From: RYN-230 sp963782185
GTDB taxonomy: Bacteria > Actinomycetota > Actinomycetes > Streptosporangiales > Streptosporangiaceae
Reading direction: 5' to 3'
NCBI GenBank assembly: GCA_963782185.1
Contig: CAWAJB010000029.1
Location: 62,001-126,000 of the forward strand
DNA length: 64,000 bases
Numbering within the stretch: the first letter of the stretch is position 1; each line of letters begins with the position of its first letter. A program made the position numbers and the translations under genes. Below are positions 45,818 through 53,842 of this stretch, one piece after another. The notes under the pieces were generated by a model. It saw only the letters and a list, made by a program, of their open reading frames with translations, did not search any database and was not told the origin of the DNA.

Positions 45818-46591
45818 ATGGCCCACCCCGATGACGAGCCCACCGTCGGCTCCTCGCACGACCCCCTGCCGGAGGCCCTGGGCCTGGCCCGGGCCGCCGC
45901 CGAGGCCGGGCTGGGCCTGAAGCTCCTCGGCGGACTGGCGGTCCGGGTGCTCTGCCCCGAATTCCCGCCGCGGCTGCGCCGCGATCAGGACATCGACTTC
46001 GCGTGCCTGTCCAAGGGCCGCAAGGAGGTGGCCTCCTGGCTCGCCGACCACGGCTGCGTCCCGGACCGCCGGTTCAACAACCTCAACGGTGACCGGCAGA
46101 TGTACTTCAATGCGCCCTCCGGGCGGCCGATCGACGTGATGGTGGACCGGCTGACCATGTGCCACACGCTGGACTTCCGGCCGGCGTTCGGGCGGCTGCC
46201 GCTGACCGTCGATTCGGTTAACGTGCTCCTGTCGAAGCTGCAGATCGTCGAGCTCAACGAGAAGGACGCGCGCGACATCATGCACCTGCTGGCCGGCCTC
46301 CCCATCGGCGGAGGCCCCCCGCCGGACATCGACACCGCGCGGTTCGGCAAGGTGCTGGCCGCGGACTGGGGCTGGTGGCGGACGGTCACCGAGAATCTGG
46401 CCAAGCTGCCCGCGCTGCTGGCCGAGAAGCCCGGGCTGGCGCCGCCCGGGTCGCAGTATGAGCCGCTGGCCCAGGCGCGGGAACTGCTGCACATCGCGGA
46501 GACGACCCCCAAGGGGGTCAAATGGAAGCTCCGGGCGAACGTCGGTGACCGGGTGCGCTGGTACGAGCTTCCCGAGGAAGTTGCCCACTAG
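45818..46591 (+). CDS. Nucleotidyltransferase-fold protein
   Basis: 257 residues from ATG 45818; an upstream ATG at 45725 adds a low-quality extension. LKLLGGLAVRVL gives the GG loop of the nucleotidyltransferase superfamily, RRDQDIDFACLS the D-x-D metal pair and GRPIDVMVDRLTM the third carboxylate. It resembles AbiEii/MNT-type or aminoglycoside-adenylyltransferase-like proteins, but no partner HEPN or antitoxin gene is adjacent. Cellular role unknown. Confidence 0.7.
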   Translation: MAHPDDEPTVGSSHDPLPEALGLARAAAEAGLGLKLLGGLAVRVLCPEFPPRLRRDQDIDFACLSKGRKEVASWLADHGCVPDRRFNNLNGDRQMYFNAPSGRPIDVMVDRLTMCHTLDFRPAFGRLPLTVDSVNVLLSKLQIVELNEKDARDIMHLLAGLPIGGGPPPDIDTARFGKVLAADWGWWRTVTENLAKLPALLAEKPGLAPPGSQYEPLAQARELLHIAETTPKGVKWKLRANVGDRVRWYELPEEVAH

Positions 46592-46633
46592 CAGCCGGCT
46601 CCCGGGACGCACCCTAAATTCGCCTTGTCCTGC

Positions 46634-46663
46634 TTGACGCCGCTTTCGGCGGGGTGCTAGACG
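46634..46663 (+). promoter_or_regulatory. Sigma-70-like promoter candidate for the metallophosphoesterase gene
   Basis: TTGACG, an 18-base spacer, then TAGACG, about 78 bp before the ATG at 46741. The -35 box is good and the -10 box is weak. Confidence 0.4.
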
Positions 46664-46740
46664 TTGCACAGGACGCACGGGCGTTGCGCACCGCGCCGGT
46701 GATCTCTGCATGCCGTACGCCAGGAAGGCGTGGTGTTCAC

Positions 46741-47679
46741 ATGAGGGTCTTCTTCGCGACCGACATCCATGGCTCGGAGGTGTGCTGGCGCAAGTTCCTG
46801 AACGCGGCGGCGTTCTACAAAGCCGACCTGGTTGTCCTGGGCGGCGATGTCACGGGCAAGGTCATGGTGCCGGTCGTCGCGCACAACGGCTACTGGCAGG
46901 CCGTGGTCCGCGGCGAGACGATCCGGATGGACACCAGGGCCGAACTCGAAGACGTGCAGAAGAAGATCCGCAACGCCGGGCACTACCCGGCCCTGGTCAC
47001 CCCCGATGAGCTGCAGGCCCTGAGCGACGAAGAGGGCGCGGTGGACCGGCGGTTCAGCACTGAGATGACCCGCTCGCTGGACCGCTGGCTGGACATGGCC
47101 GACGGGAAGCTTGGCGGCGGCGACATCCCGTGCATCCTCAACGGCGGCAACGACGACATCTGGGAGATCGACGACATCATCGAGGCCTCGCCGAGCGTCA
47201 CCTTCGGCGAGGCCAAGTCCCTCGACCTCGATGGCTTCCACATGGTGTCGATGGGCTGGACCAACCCGACCCCGTGGAACACATTCCGCGAGGCTCCCGA
47301 GGAACAGCTCAAGGAAAAGATAGACGCGGTAGTCAGCCAGATCCCGGACATGGAACGGGCCATCTTTAATTTCCACGCCCCGCCCTACGGGACCGGCCTG
47401 GACGAGGCGCCCGCACTCGACGAGACGATGCGGCCGACGCATGGCGGGGCGGTTATGAAGCCGGTGGGATCGACCGCAGTGCGCGACGCGATTAACAACT
47501 ACCAGCCAATGCTCTCGGTGCACGGGCACATCCACGAGAGCCGCGGCATCAAACGCATGGGCCGGACGCTGGCCATCAATCCCGGCAGTGTTTACAGTGA
47601 CGGCGTCCTGCAGGGTGCCGTGCTCGAGCTGAACGCCAAGAAGGGGAAGGTCACTAAGTACCTTCTGGTAAATGGCTGA
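46741..47679 (+). CDS. Calcineurin-like metallophosphoesterase
   Basis: 312 residues. The five metal-binding blocks are visible: FATDIHGS (7-14), VVLGGDVTGK, LNGGNDDIWE, NFHAPPYG and VHGHIHES. This matches YfcE/cyclic-nucleotide-phosphodiesterase-like enzymes with a two-metal centre. An insertion of about 65 residues between blocks 2 and 3 is larger than in YfcE. ATG 46741 was chosen because the homologous sequence starts exactly there. It is followed 78 bp later by a permease gene in the same direction. Confidence 0.85.
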   Translation: MRVFFATDIHGSEVCWRKFLNAAAFYKADLVVLGGDVTGKVMVPVVAHNGYWQAVVRGETIRMDTRAELEDVQKKIRNAGHYPALVTPDELQALSDEEGAVDRRFSTEMTRSLDRWLDMADGKLGGGDIPCILNGGNDDIWEIDDIIEASPSVTFGEAKSLDLDGFHMVSMGWTNPTPWNTFREAPEEQLKEKIDAVVSQIPDMERAIFNFHAPPYGTGLDEAPALDETMRPTHGGAVMKPVGSTAVRDAINNYQPMLSVHGHIHESRGIKRMGRTLAINPGSVYSDGVLQGAVLELNAKKGKVTKYLLVNG

Positions 47680-47757
47680 AACCAGCCGGCTTGTCAGTGC
47701 CTGAGCAATAGGCTGGCCCAGCCACCCCCCTAAAAGGCCCCCAACCGGGAGATCAGC

Positions 47758-49386
47758 ATGGCAACTGACGCAATTGGCGGCGAGACGCCGACTCTGTTCC
47801 TACGCAAAGCCACCGGGCTGGTCCGTGGCTGGTCCGTCCGGGACTCGATCATCTACGCCTGCCTGGCGACCAACTTCGTGACGCTGGGACTCTACGAGTT
47901 CACGTTCGCCGGGCCTGCCTTCCCCAAAGGCCAGTTCATCACCGCGGTCCTGATCTCAGGTGTGTGGGTCTCGTTCCTCGTCATCGCCTACGCCGGCCTG
48001 GTGGTCACCATCCCGAGGGCCGGGGGTGACTACGTCTGGCAGAGCCGGATCCTGGGCAGCGGCATCGGCTTTGTCCTGGCCGCCACCGGCTGGTGGTTCA
48101 TCCTGTGGCTGTGGGCGCCCATCTACGGCAACATCCTCTCGGTCCAGCTGTTCGAGCCCCTGTGGGCCACGCTGAAATGGACCTGGCCCGCAGGCGGTGC
48201 CGCGTGGTTCGGTACCAACAACGGGATCTTCATCGTCACGCTCATCACGATCGCCCTGGCCGGCGTGCTGGTCTCACTCGGGATGGCCGGGTACGCCAAG
48301 GTCCAGAGGTGGTTCTTCCTCGGCGGCATGGTCGGCTTCGCCGTCGTTGTCGTGCTGCTCCTGGTCAACTCGCACGCCAGCTTCGTGAGCTCGTTCAACC
48401 TCGAGGGCCAGAAGCTCTTCGGCGTGCACAACGCGTACCAGGCCACCAACGTCGCGGCGCACAAGGCCGGGTACACCACGTCGCCGTTCGGGTTCGGCCC
48501 GCTCGGGCCGACGATGCTGCTCGTGCCCGCCTTCATGTTCTTCCTCCTGTGGCCGAACTGGGGGACCACCCTCTACGGCGAGGTCCGCGGCGCGAGCGAC
48601 TTCCGCCGGGTGTTCACCGGCATGTTCGTCGGCTTGTGGATGACGGTCATCTTGACCATCATCTTCCTGCTGCTGGTCATGAAGACCGTGGGCTGGGACT
48701 TCTACCAGAACCTCAACTCACTCGACTACAACCTGACGCCGACCTTCGGCATCTGGCCGTACCCGTTCATGTTCGCGGGCTGGCTGGTGCACAACACGGC
48801 GTTCCAGGTCGTGCTGATCCTCGTCCTGAGCCTGTGGTTCTTCGCCTGGGTCGGCACCTTGTTCCTGTCCTCGACCCGGGTCATCTTTGCCGCCGCGTTC
48901 GACCGGGTGCTCCCGGACCGGGCCGCCGAGGTCTCCGAGCGGCGCAAGGTCCCGGTGTGGTCGCTGATCCTGATGCTGCTCCCGGCGGCCGGGCTGGCCG
49001 CGGTCTACGCGTACTCGACCACGTTCCGGTCCTACACGCTGGATGCCACGCTGGTCATCGCGGTCACCTACCTGGGCAGCGCCATCGCCGTGGTCCTGCT
49101 GCCCTTCGTCAAGCCCGACCTGTGGCGCGCCTCGCCGGCCAGCCGGATCAAGCTGCTCGGCGTGCCGATCGTCCCGGTGGCCGGGGTCATCACGATCGGC
49201 CTGCTCGTCTTCAACCTCTACGAGTGGCTCAGTAACGACAACTACTTCGTGAACAGTCACGACTCACTCATTTACATGGGCGCCATGTACGTGCTGGCCA
49301 TCGTGATCTACGTGCTCGCCCGGATCGTGCGCAGCAGGCAGGGCATCGACCTGAGACTGATCAACAAGGAGATCCCGGTTGAGTAG
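47758..49386 (+). CDS. APC-superfamily permease
   Basis: 542 residues and about 12-13 membrane helices with a long extracytoplasmic loop (about 215-260). VVTIPRAGGDYVWQSRILG is the conserved helix 2-3 region of amino acid permeases. It is only distantly related to the permease at 28671. A strong hairpin follows the stop. It lies just before the dimethylglycine-dehydrogenase-like gene, so uptake of a methylated amino acid or amine is possible, but there is no direct proof. Confidence 0.84.
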   Translation: MATDAIGGETPTLFLRKATGLVRGWSVRDSIIYACLATNFVTLGLYEFTFAGPAFPKGQFITAVLISGVWVSFLVIAYAGLVVTIPRAGGDYVWQSRILGSGIGFVLAATGWWFILWLWAPIYGNILSVQLFEPLWATLKWTWPAGGAAWFGTNNGIFIVTLITIALAGVLVSLGMAGYAKVQRWFFLGGMVGFAVVVVLLLVNSHASFVSSFNLEGQKLFGVHNAYQATNVAAHKAGYTTSPFGFGPLGPTMLLVPAFMFFLLWPNWGTTLYGEVRGASDFRRVFTGMFVGLWMTVILTIIFLLLVMKTVGWDFYQNLNSLDYNLTPTFGIWPYPFMFAGWLVHNTAFQVVLILVLSLWFFAWVGTLFLSSTRVIFAAAFDRVLPDRAAEVSERRKVPVWSLILMLLPAAGLAAVYAYSTTFRSYTLDATLVIAVTYLGSAIAVVLLPFVKPDLWRASPASRIKLLGVPIVPVAGVITIGLLVFNLYEWLSNDNYFVNSHDSLIYMGAMYVLAIVIYVLARIVRSRQGIDLRLINKEIPVE

Positions 49387-49407
49387 CCCCCGGCTGATGT
49401 AGTTCCG

Positions 49408-49447
49408 CCGAGGCCCCGCCGCCGCAGTCCGGGCGGCGGGGCCTCGG
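49408..49447 (+). terminator. Strong intrinsic hairpin after the permease gene
   Basis: CCGAGGCCCCGCCGCC and its exact reverse complement form a perfect 16-bp stem with an 8-base loop, 22 bp after the stop codon. There is no T-run. It separates the permease from the downstream flavoprotein-etfBA operon. Confidence 0.75.
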
Positions 49448-49494
49448 CCACCCCGTCCCGCGGAACCCGCGAATCGATAGGCAGGAAGATCGGC

Positions 49495-52029
49495 ATGAGT
49501 GACATACCGGCCCGGGCCAGCGCCGTGATCGTGGGCGCCGGGATCGTCGGCAACAGCCTGGCCTGCCACCTGGCCCGGCTCGGCTGGCGGGACCTGGTCC
49601 TGGTGGACAAGGGCCCGATGCCGAACCCGGGCGGCTCGACCGGGCACGCCTCCAACTTCATCTTCCCGATCGAGTACTCCAAGATGATGATGGAACTGAC
49701 CCGGGACAGCACCGAGCAGTACCAGGAGCTCGGGGTGTTCACCCAGAGCGGCGGCATCGAGGTGGCCCGCACGCAGGCCCGGATGGAGGAACTGCGCCGG
49801 CGCTGCACCGCGGCGAAGGCCTGGGGCATCCCGGCCCAGGTGGTCTCGCCCGCTGAGGTCGCCAAGCTGGTGCCCTACCTGGATGAGTCCGTGATCCTGG
49901 GCGGGGCGCACTTCCCCACCGTGGGCGTGGTCGACTCGCTGCGGGCCGGCACGCTGATGCGGGAGGAGGCGCAGCGGTCTGGAGCACTCGGTGTCCTGGC
50001 GGGAGCCGAGGTGCTCGGCGTCGAGACCACCGGGCACGGCCGGAACGGGCGGCCCGCGATCACCTCGGTGCGCACCACCGCCGGGGAGATCGAGACCAGC
50101 ATCTGCGTGGTCTGCTGCGGGGTGTGGAGCCCGCGCATCGCCCGGATGGCCGGGGCCCGGATCCCGCTCACCCCGATCGTGCACCAGATGATCAGCGTCG
50201 GCCCGATCCCGCTGTTCGAAGGCACCCAGGGTGAGATCGCCTACCCGATCGTCCGCGACGTGGACACCAACATGTACGAGCGGCAGCACGGCGGCGACAT
50301 GGAGGTGGGCTCCTACGCGCACCGGCCGATCATCGTCCGCCCCGACGACATCCCCTCCATCGAGGAATCCGCGCTGTCCCCGACTGAGCTGCCATTCACC
50401 GCGGACGACTTCGACCCGCAGCTGGCCGAGGCGCTGGACCTGATGCCAGAGCTGCTGGGCGATGAGAAGGTCGGCATCCGGTACTCGATCAACGGCCTGA
50501 TCTCGATGACCCCGGACGGCCACCCGCTGCTCGGCCCCGCGCCGGAGGTGGACGGGCTGTGGTCCGCCGCGGCCAGCTGGATCAAGGAGGGGCCCGGCGT
50601 GGGCCGGGTCGTGGCCGAGTGGATGAGCGGCCAGGTCCCGTCCGTGGACGTGGACGAGGCCAGCATGGCCCGCTTCTACCCGTGCCAGCGCACCGAGGCC
50701 CATGTCCAGGCGCGGGCCCGGGAAGGCTTCAACAAGATGTACGGGATCGTGCACCCGGCGGAGCAGTGGGAGTCGGGCCGCCCGGTGCGGGTCAGCCCGG
50801 CCTACGACCGGGAGCGCGACCTGGGCGCCGTCTTCTTCGAGACGGCCGGCTGGGAACGCCCGCACTGGTACGCCTCCAACGAGCCGCTGCTGGAGCGGTA
50901 CGCGGGACGGCTCATGCCCCGCGGCGCCGAGTGGGACGCCCGCTGGTGGTCGCCGGTCATCAACGCCGAGCACCTGGCCATGCGGGACGCGTGCGGCCTC
51001 GTCAACCTGTCCGCTTTCGCGATCTTCGACGTCACCGGGCCGTCCGCGCTGGACGTGGTGCAGTCGCTGGCCGTCGCGCAGCTCGACGTGGCCCCCGGCC
51101 GGGTCATCTACACCTCCCTGCTCGACGAGCGGGGCGGGTTCAAGGCCGACCTGACCATCATGCGGCTCGGCCGCGAGCGGTTCCGGGTGGTGACCGGCGG
51201 CGCGACCGGGATGGCGGACCTCGCCTGGTTCGGTGAGCATCTGCCCGCTGACGGCACCGCGGCGCTCGCCGACCTGACCTCGGCCCAGGCGACGCTCGGG
51301 CTGTGGGGGCCGCGGGCGCGTGAGGTGCTGCAGTCGGTCACCGGCGACGAGCTGAGCCACGCCGGGTTCCCCTTCGCCACCTGCCGGGAGGTGGAGATCG
51401 CCGGGCTGTCCGTGCTCGCCTCGCGTATCTCCTACGTGGGTGAGCTCGGCTGGGAGCTGCACGTGCCCATCGAGCAGGGCGGGAAGCTGTGGGACGCGCT
51501 CTGGGCGGCGGGCACCCCGCACGGGCTGGTCCCGGTCGGCATCGGCGTGTACGGCACCACCGGCCGGCTGGAAAAGGGCTACCGGGCCTTCGGCAACGAG
51601 CTGACCGCGGACTACACCCTCGTCGAGGCGGGCATGACCCGCCCGAAGGTGAAGGCCCAGCCGTTTGTCGGCAAGGATGCCTACCTGGCCCAGCGGGCCG
51701 AGGCGCCCGCCGCGGTGCTGTGCACGCTCACCGTGGACGACCACACCGCCCCCAGCGGGCCGGGCCGCTACATGCTGGGTGGCGAGCCCATCCTGTCCGG
51801 GGACGGTGAGCGGCTGGTGGACTCCAAAGGCCGGCCCTCCTACGTGACCAGCGCCGGGTCCGGGCCGTCGGTCGGACGGCACCTGCTGCTGGCCTACCTC
51901 CCCCCGGCCCAGGCCAGCGAGGGCACCCGGCTCCAGGTCGAGTGTTTCGGGGACACCTATCCGGTGACCGTGGCGGTGGCCGGGGCCACCCCGCTGTTCG
52001 ACCCGGACAACACGCGGATCCGGAGCTGA
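49495..52029 (+). CDS. Dimethylglycine/sarcosine dehydrogenase-like flavoprotein with GcvT domain
   Basis: 844 residues in two parts. Residues 1 to about 400 form a DAO-type FAD domain (AVIVGAGIVGNSLACHLARL at the start, GGSTGHASNF, and INGLISMTPDGHPLLGP near the end of the domain). From about 430 there is an aminomethyltransferase GcvT-like folate-binding region (RDACGLVNLSAF, RISYVGELGWELHVP, GRLEKGYRAFGNEL). Relatives oxidatively demethylate dimethylglycine or sarcosine and pass the formyl-level carbon to tetrahydrofolate, giving 5,10-methylene-THF. The etfBA genes follow directly, which explains how its electrons leave. Confidence 0.86.
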   Translation: MSDIPARASAVIVGAGIVGNSLACHLARLGWRDLVLVDKGPMPNPGGSTGHASNFIFPIEYSKMMMELTRDSTEQYQELGVFTQSGGIEVARTQARMEELRRRCTAAKAWGIPAQVVSPAEVAKLVPYLDESVILGGAHFPTVGVVDSLRAGTLMREEAQRSGALGVLAGAEVLGVETTGHGRNGRPAITSVRTTAGEIETSICVVCCGVWSPRIARMAGARIPLTPIVHQMISVGPIPLFEGTQGEIAYPIVRDVDTNMYERQHGGDMEVGSYAHRPIIVRPDDIPSIEESALSPTELPFTADDFDPQLAEALDLMPELLGDEKVGIRYSINGLISMTPDGHPLLGPAPEVDGLWSAAASWIKEGPGVGRVVAEWMSGQVPSVDVDEASMARFYPCQRTEAHVQARAREGFNKMYGIVHPAEQWESGRPVRVSPAYDRERDLGAVFFETAGWERPHWYASNEPLLERYAGRLMPRGAEWDARWWSPVINAEHLAMRDACGLVNLSAFAIFDVTGPSALDVVQSLAVAQLDVAPGRVIYTSLLDERGGFKADLTIMRLGRERFRVVTGGATGMADLAWFGEHLPADGTAALADLTSAQATLGLWGPRAREVLQSVTGDELSHAGFPFATCREVEIAGLSVLASRISYVGELGWELHVPIEQGGKLWDALWAAGTPHGLVPVGIGVYGTTGRLEKGYRAFGNELTADYTLVEAGMTRPKVKAQPFVGKDAYLAQRAEAPAAVLCTLTVDDHTAPSGPGRYMLGGEPILSGDGERLVDSKGRPSYVTSAGSGPSVGRHLLLAYLPPAQASEGTRLQVECFGDTYPVTVAVAGATPLFDPDNTRIRS

Positions 52030-52035
52030 CCGGCG

Positions 52036-52803
52036 GTGGAGATCGCCGTGTGCGTGAAGCGGGTCCCCCAGGTCGGGGGGCGCATCGTGGTTACCCCGGA
52101 CGGGCAGGACGTGGACACCAGGATGTCCGGGTTCGCGATCAGCCCGCACGAGGAATGCGCGGTGGAGGAGGCCGTCCAGATCACCGAGCGGCTGGGCGGT
52201 ACCGTGTCGGTGCTGACCCTGGGGCCGCCCGAGGCCGCCGACCAGCTGCGTGACGCGCTCGCGCTCGGCGCGCACCGGGGCGTCCTGCTGGAGGACGGCG
52301 GCCACGAGTGGGGCCCGGCCGCCACCGCCGCCGCGATCGTGGCCGAGGCTCGCCGCCGGGCCGCCGAGGCCCTGGGCTATGACCTGCTGCTGCTCGGCAA
52401 CGAGGCGGCCGACACCGGGGACTACCAGGTCGGGGTCCGGGTGGCGCACGGGCTCGGCTGGCCGTGTGCCACCGGCATCAAGCACCTGGAGATCACCGGG
52501 GACGGGGTGCGGGCCCGCCGGGAGTACCGCGGCCAGGAGCAGACCTTCGAGTTCGGGCTGCCCGCGGTGATCACCGTCAAGGAAGGCATCAACCTGCCCC
52601 GCTACCCCTCCCTGCCGGGACGGCTGCGGGCCAAGCGGGCCGCCCTCGAGCAGTACCAGCCGCCGTGGCAGCCCGAGGGACTGCGCAAGCGCACGCTCCG
52701 GGTGCCAGACCAGCCGCGGCAGGAGGCGATCGTCCTCGGCACGGGGACGGACGCGGTGCCCGCCCTGGTCCGGCTGCTGGACGAACTGGGGGTTCTGAAA
52801 TGA
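52036..52803 (+). CDS. etfB: Electron transfer flavoprotein beta subunit
   Basis: 255 residues. CVKRVPQVGGRIVVTPDGQD at the start, NPHEECAVEEAV-like SPHEECAVEEAVQIT, LLLLGNEAADTGDYQVGVRVA (the AMP-binding region) and the C-terminal LPAVITVKEGINLPRYPSLPGRLRAK are typical of EtfB. It transfers electrons from a dehydrogenase to the quinone pool together with EtfA. It begins 6 bp after the flavoprotein gene, so the pair is dedicated to that dehydrogenase rather than to fatty acid oxidation (inference). Confidence 0.92.
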   Translation: MEIAVCVKRVPQVGGRIVVTPDGQDVDTRMSGFAISPHEECAVEEAVQITERLGGTVSVLTLGPPEAADQLRDALALGAHRGVLLEDGGHEWGPAATAAAIVAEARRRAAEALGYDLLLLGNEAADTGDYQVGVRVAHGLGWPCATGIKHLEITGDGVRARREYRGQEQTFEFGLPAVITVKEGINLPRYPSLPGRLRAKRAALEQYQPPWQPEGLRKRTLRVPDQPRQEAIVLGTGTDAVPALVRLLDELGVLK

Positions 52804-52813
52804 GCGTCCTGAC

Positions 52814-53830
52814 GTGAATGTGCTCTGCCTGGTCGAACTGGACGAAGGCGGGGTGACGGACGCGTCGCTGCGCGCCCTGACCTTCGCCCGCTCGCTGGCC
52901 ACCGGCGGCCCGCCGGACCCGGCTCCGGGTTCCGCGGCTTCCGGTGCGGCCGGCCCGGTCCTGGCCGCCGTGGCGTTCGGCCCGGCCGACCGGGTCCCCT
53001 CCCACCTGCTCGGCCGCTACGGGGTGACCGAGGTCTATGTCGTCGAGCCGGCGGCGCTGGACGGCTACGCCCCGCAGGCCTGGGCGCGGACCCTGGAGGG
53101 CCTGCTCAGCGTGACCCTGGCCGCCGCGGTCGTCGCGGCCGGAACGGACTGCGGCAGCGAGGTGCTCGCCCATCTCGGCGCGATGACCGGGCAGCCTATG
53201 GCCGCGAACTGCATCGCGGCCGCGCCGGCCGCGGACGGCACCCTGGCGGTGTCCCGTCAGCGCTGGGCCGGGCTGCTCATCGAGGACGCCACCGTCGAGG
53301 GGACGCCCGCCCTGCTCGCCGTGGCCACCGATGCGGTGCCGCCCGCAGCGGTGGATGATCCGGCGCAGCCGCCCGTCCATGTCCACGAGCCTGACCTGAA
53401 CCTGGCGGACCTGCAGGTCCGGGCGGCGTTGTCGGCGGCCGGCGAGAGCGGGGTGTCGCTGGCCACCGCCCGGGTGGTGGTCGGCGGGGGCCGCGGTGTC
53501 GGCGGCCCGGACGGCTTCGCCCCGCTGGAGGAACTGGCCACCCTGCTCGGCGGGGTCGTCGGGGTGTCCCGCGTGGTCACCAGCCAGGGATGGCGGCCGC
53601 ACACCCAGCAGGTCGGCCAGACCGGTACCAAGATCACCCCCGAGCTCTACCTCGCCTGCGGGATCAGCGGCGCGATCCAGCACATGGCCGGCTGCGCCAG
53701 CGCCCGGCACATCGTGGTGATCAACACCGACTCCTCGGCGCCGATCCTGTCCCGGGCTGACTACGCCGTGATCGGTGACCTGGCTGAGGTGATCCCGGCC
53801 CTGGTCGCGGCCCTGAAAGAGCGGGCCTGA
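52814..53830 (+). CDS. etfA: Electron transfer flavoprotein alpha subunit
   Basis: 338 residues. Variable N-terminal domain, then the FAD domain with VVVGGGRGVGGPDGF, QVGQTGTKITPELYLACGIS and SGAIQHMAGC, and VINTDSSAPILSRADYAVIGDL. The usual ASRPxVD site reads GVSRVVTSQGWRPHTQ. It starts with GTG 10 bp after etfB. It converges with the TPR protein gene 12 bp away. Confidence 0.92.
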   Translation: MNVLCLVELDEGGVTDASLRALTFARSLATGGPPDPAPGSAASGAAGPVLAAVAFGPADRVPSHLLGRYGVTEVYVVEPAALDGYAPQAWARTLEGLLSVTLAAAVVAAGTDCGSEVLAHLGAMTGQPMAANCIAAAPAADGTLAVSRQRWAGLLIEDATVEGTPALLAVATDAVPPAAVDDPAQPPVHVHEPDLNLADLQVRAALSAAGESGVSLATARVVVGGGRGVGGPDGFAPLEELATLLGGVVGVSRVVTSQGWRPHTQQVGQTGTKITPELYLACGISGAIQHMAGCASARHIVVINTDSSAPILSRADYAVIGDLAEVIPALVAALKERA

Positions 53831-53842
53831 CCGGGTCTGGGG

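Noticed and set aside
45818..46591. Toxin half of an AbiE- or MNT-type toxin-antitoxin pair
   Set aside because: No partner gene of the expected kind lies next to it on the same strand.
49264..52902. 1212-codon open frame antisense to the flavoprotein gene
   Set aside because: Low-complexity translation without family motifs; the plus-strand flavoprotein and etfB explain the region.
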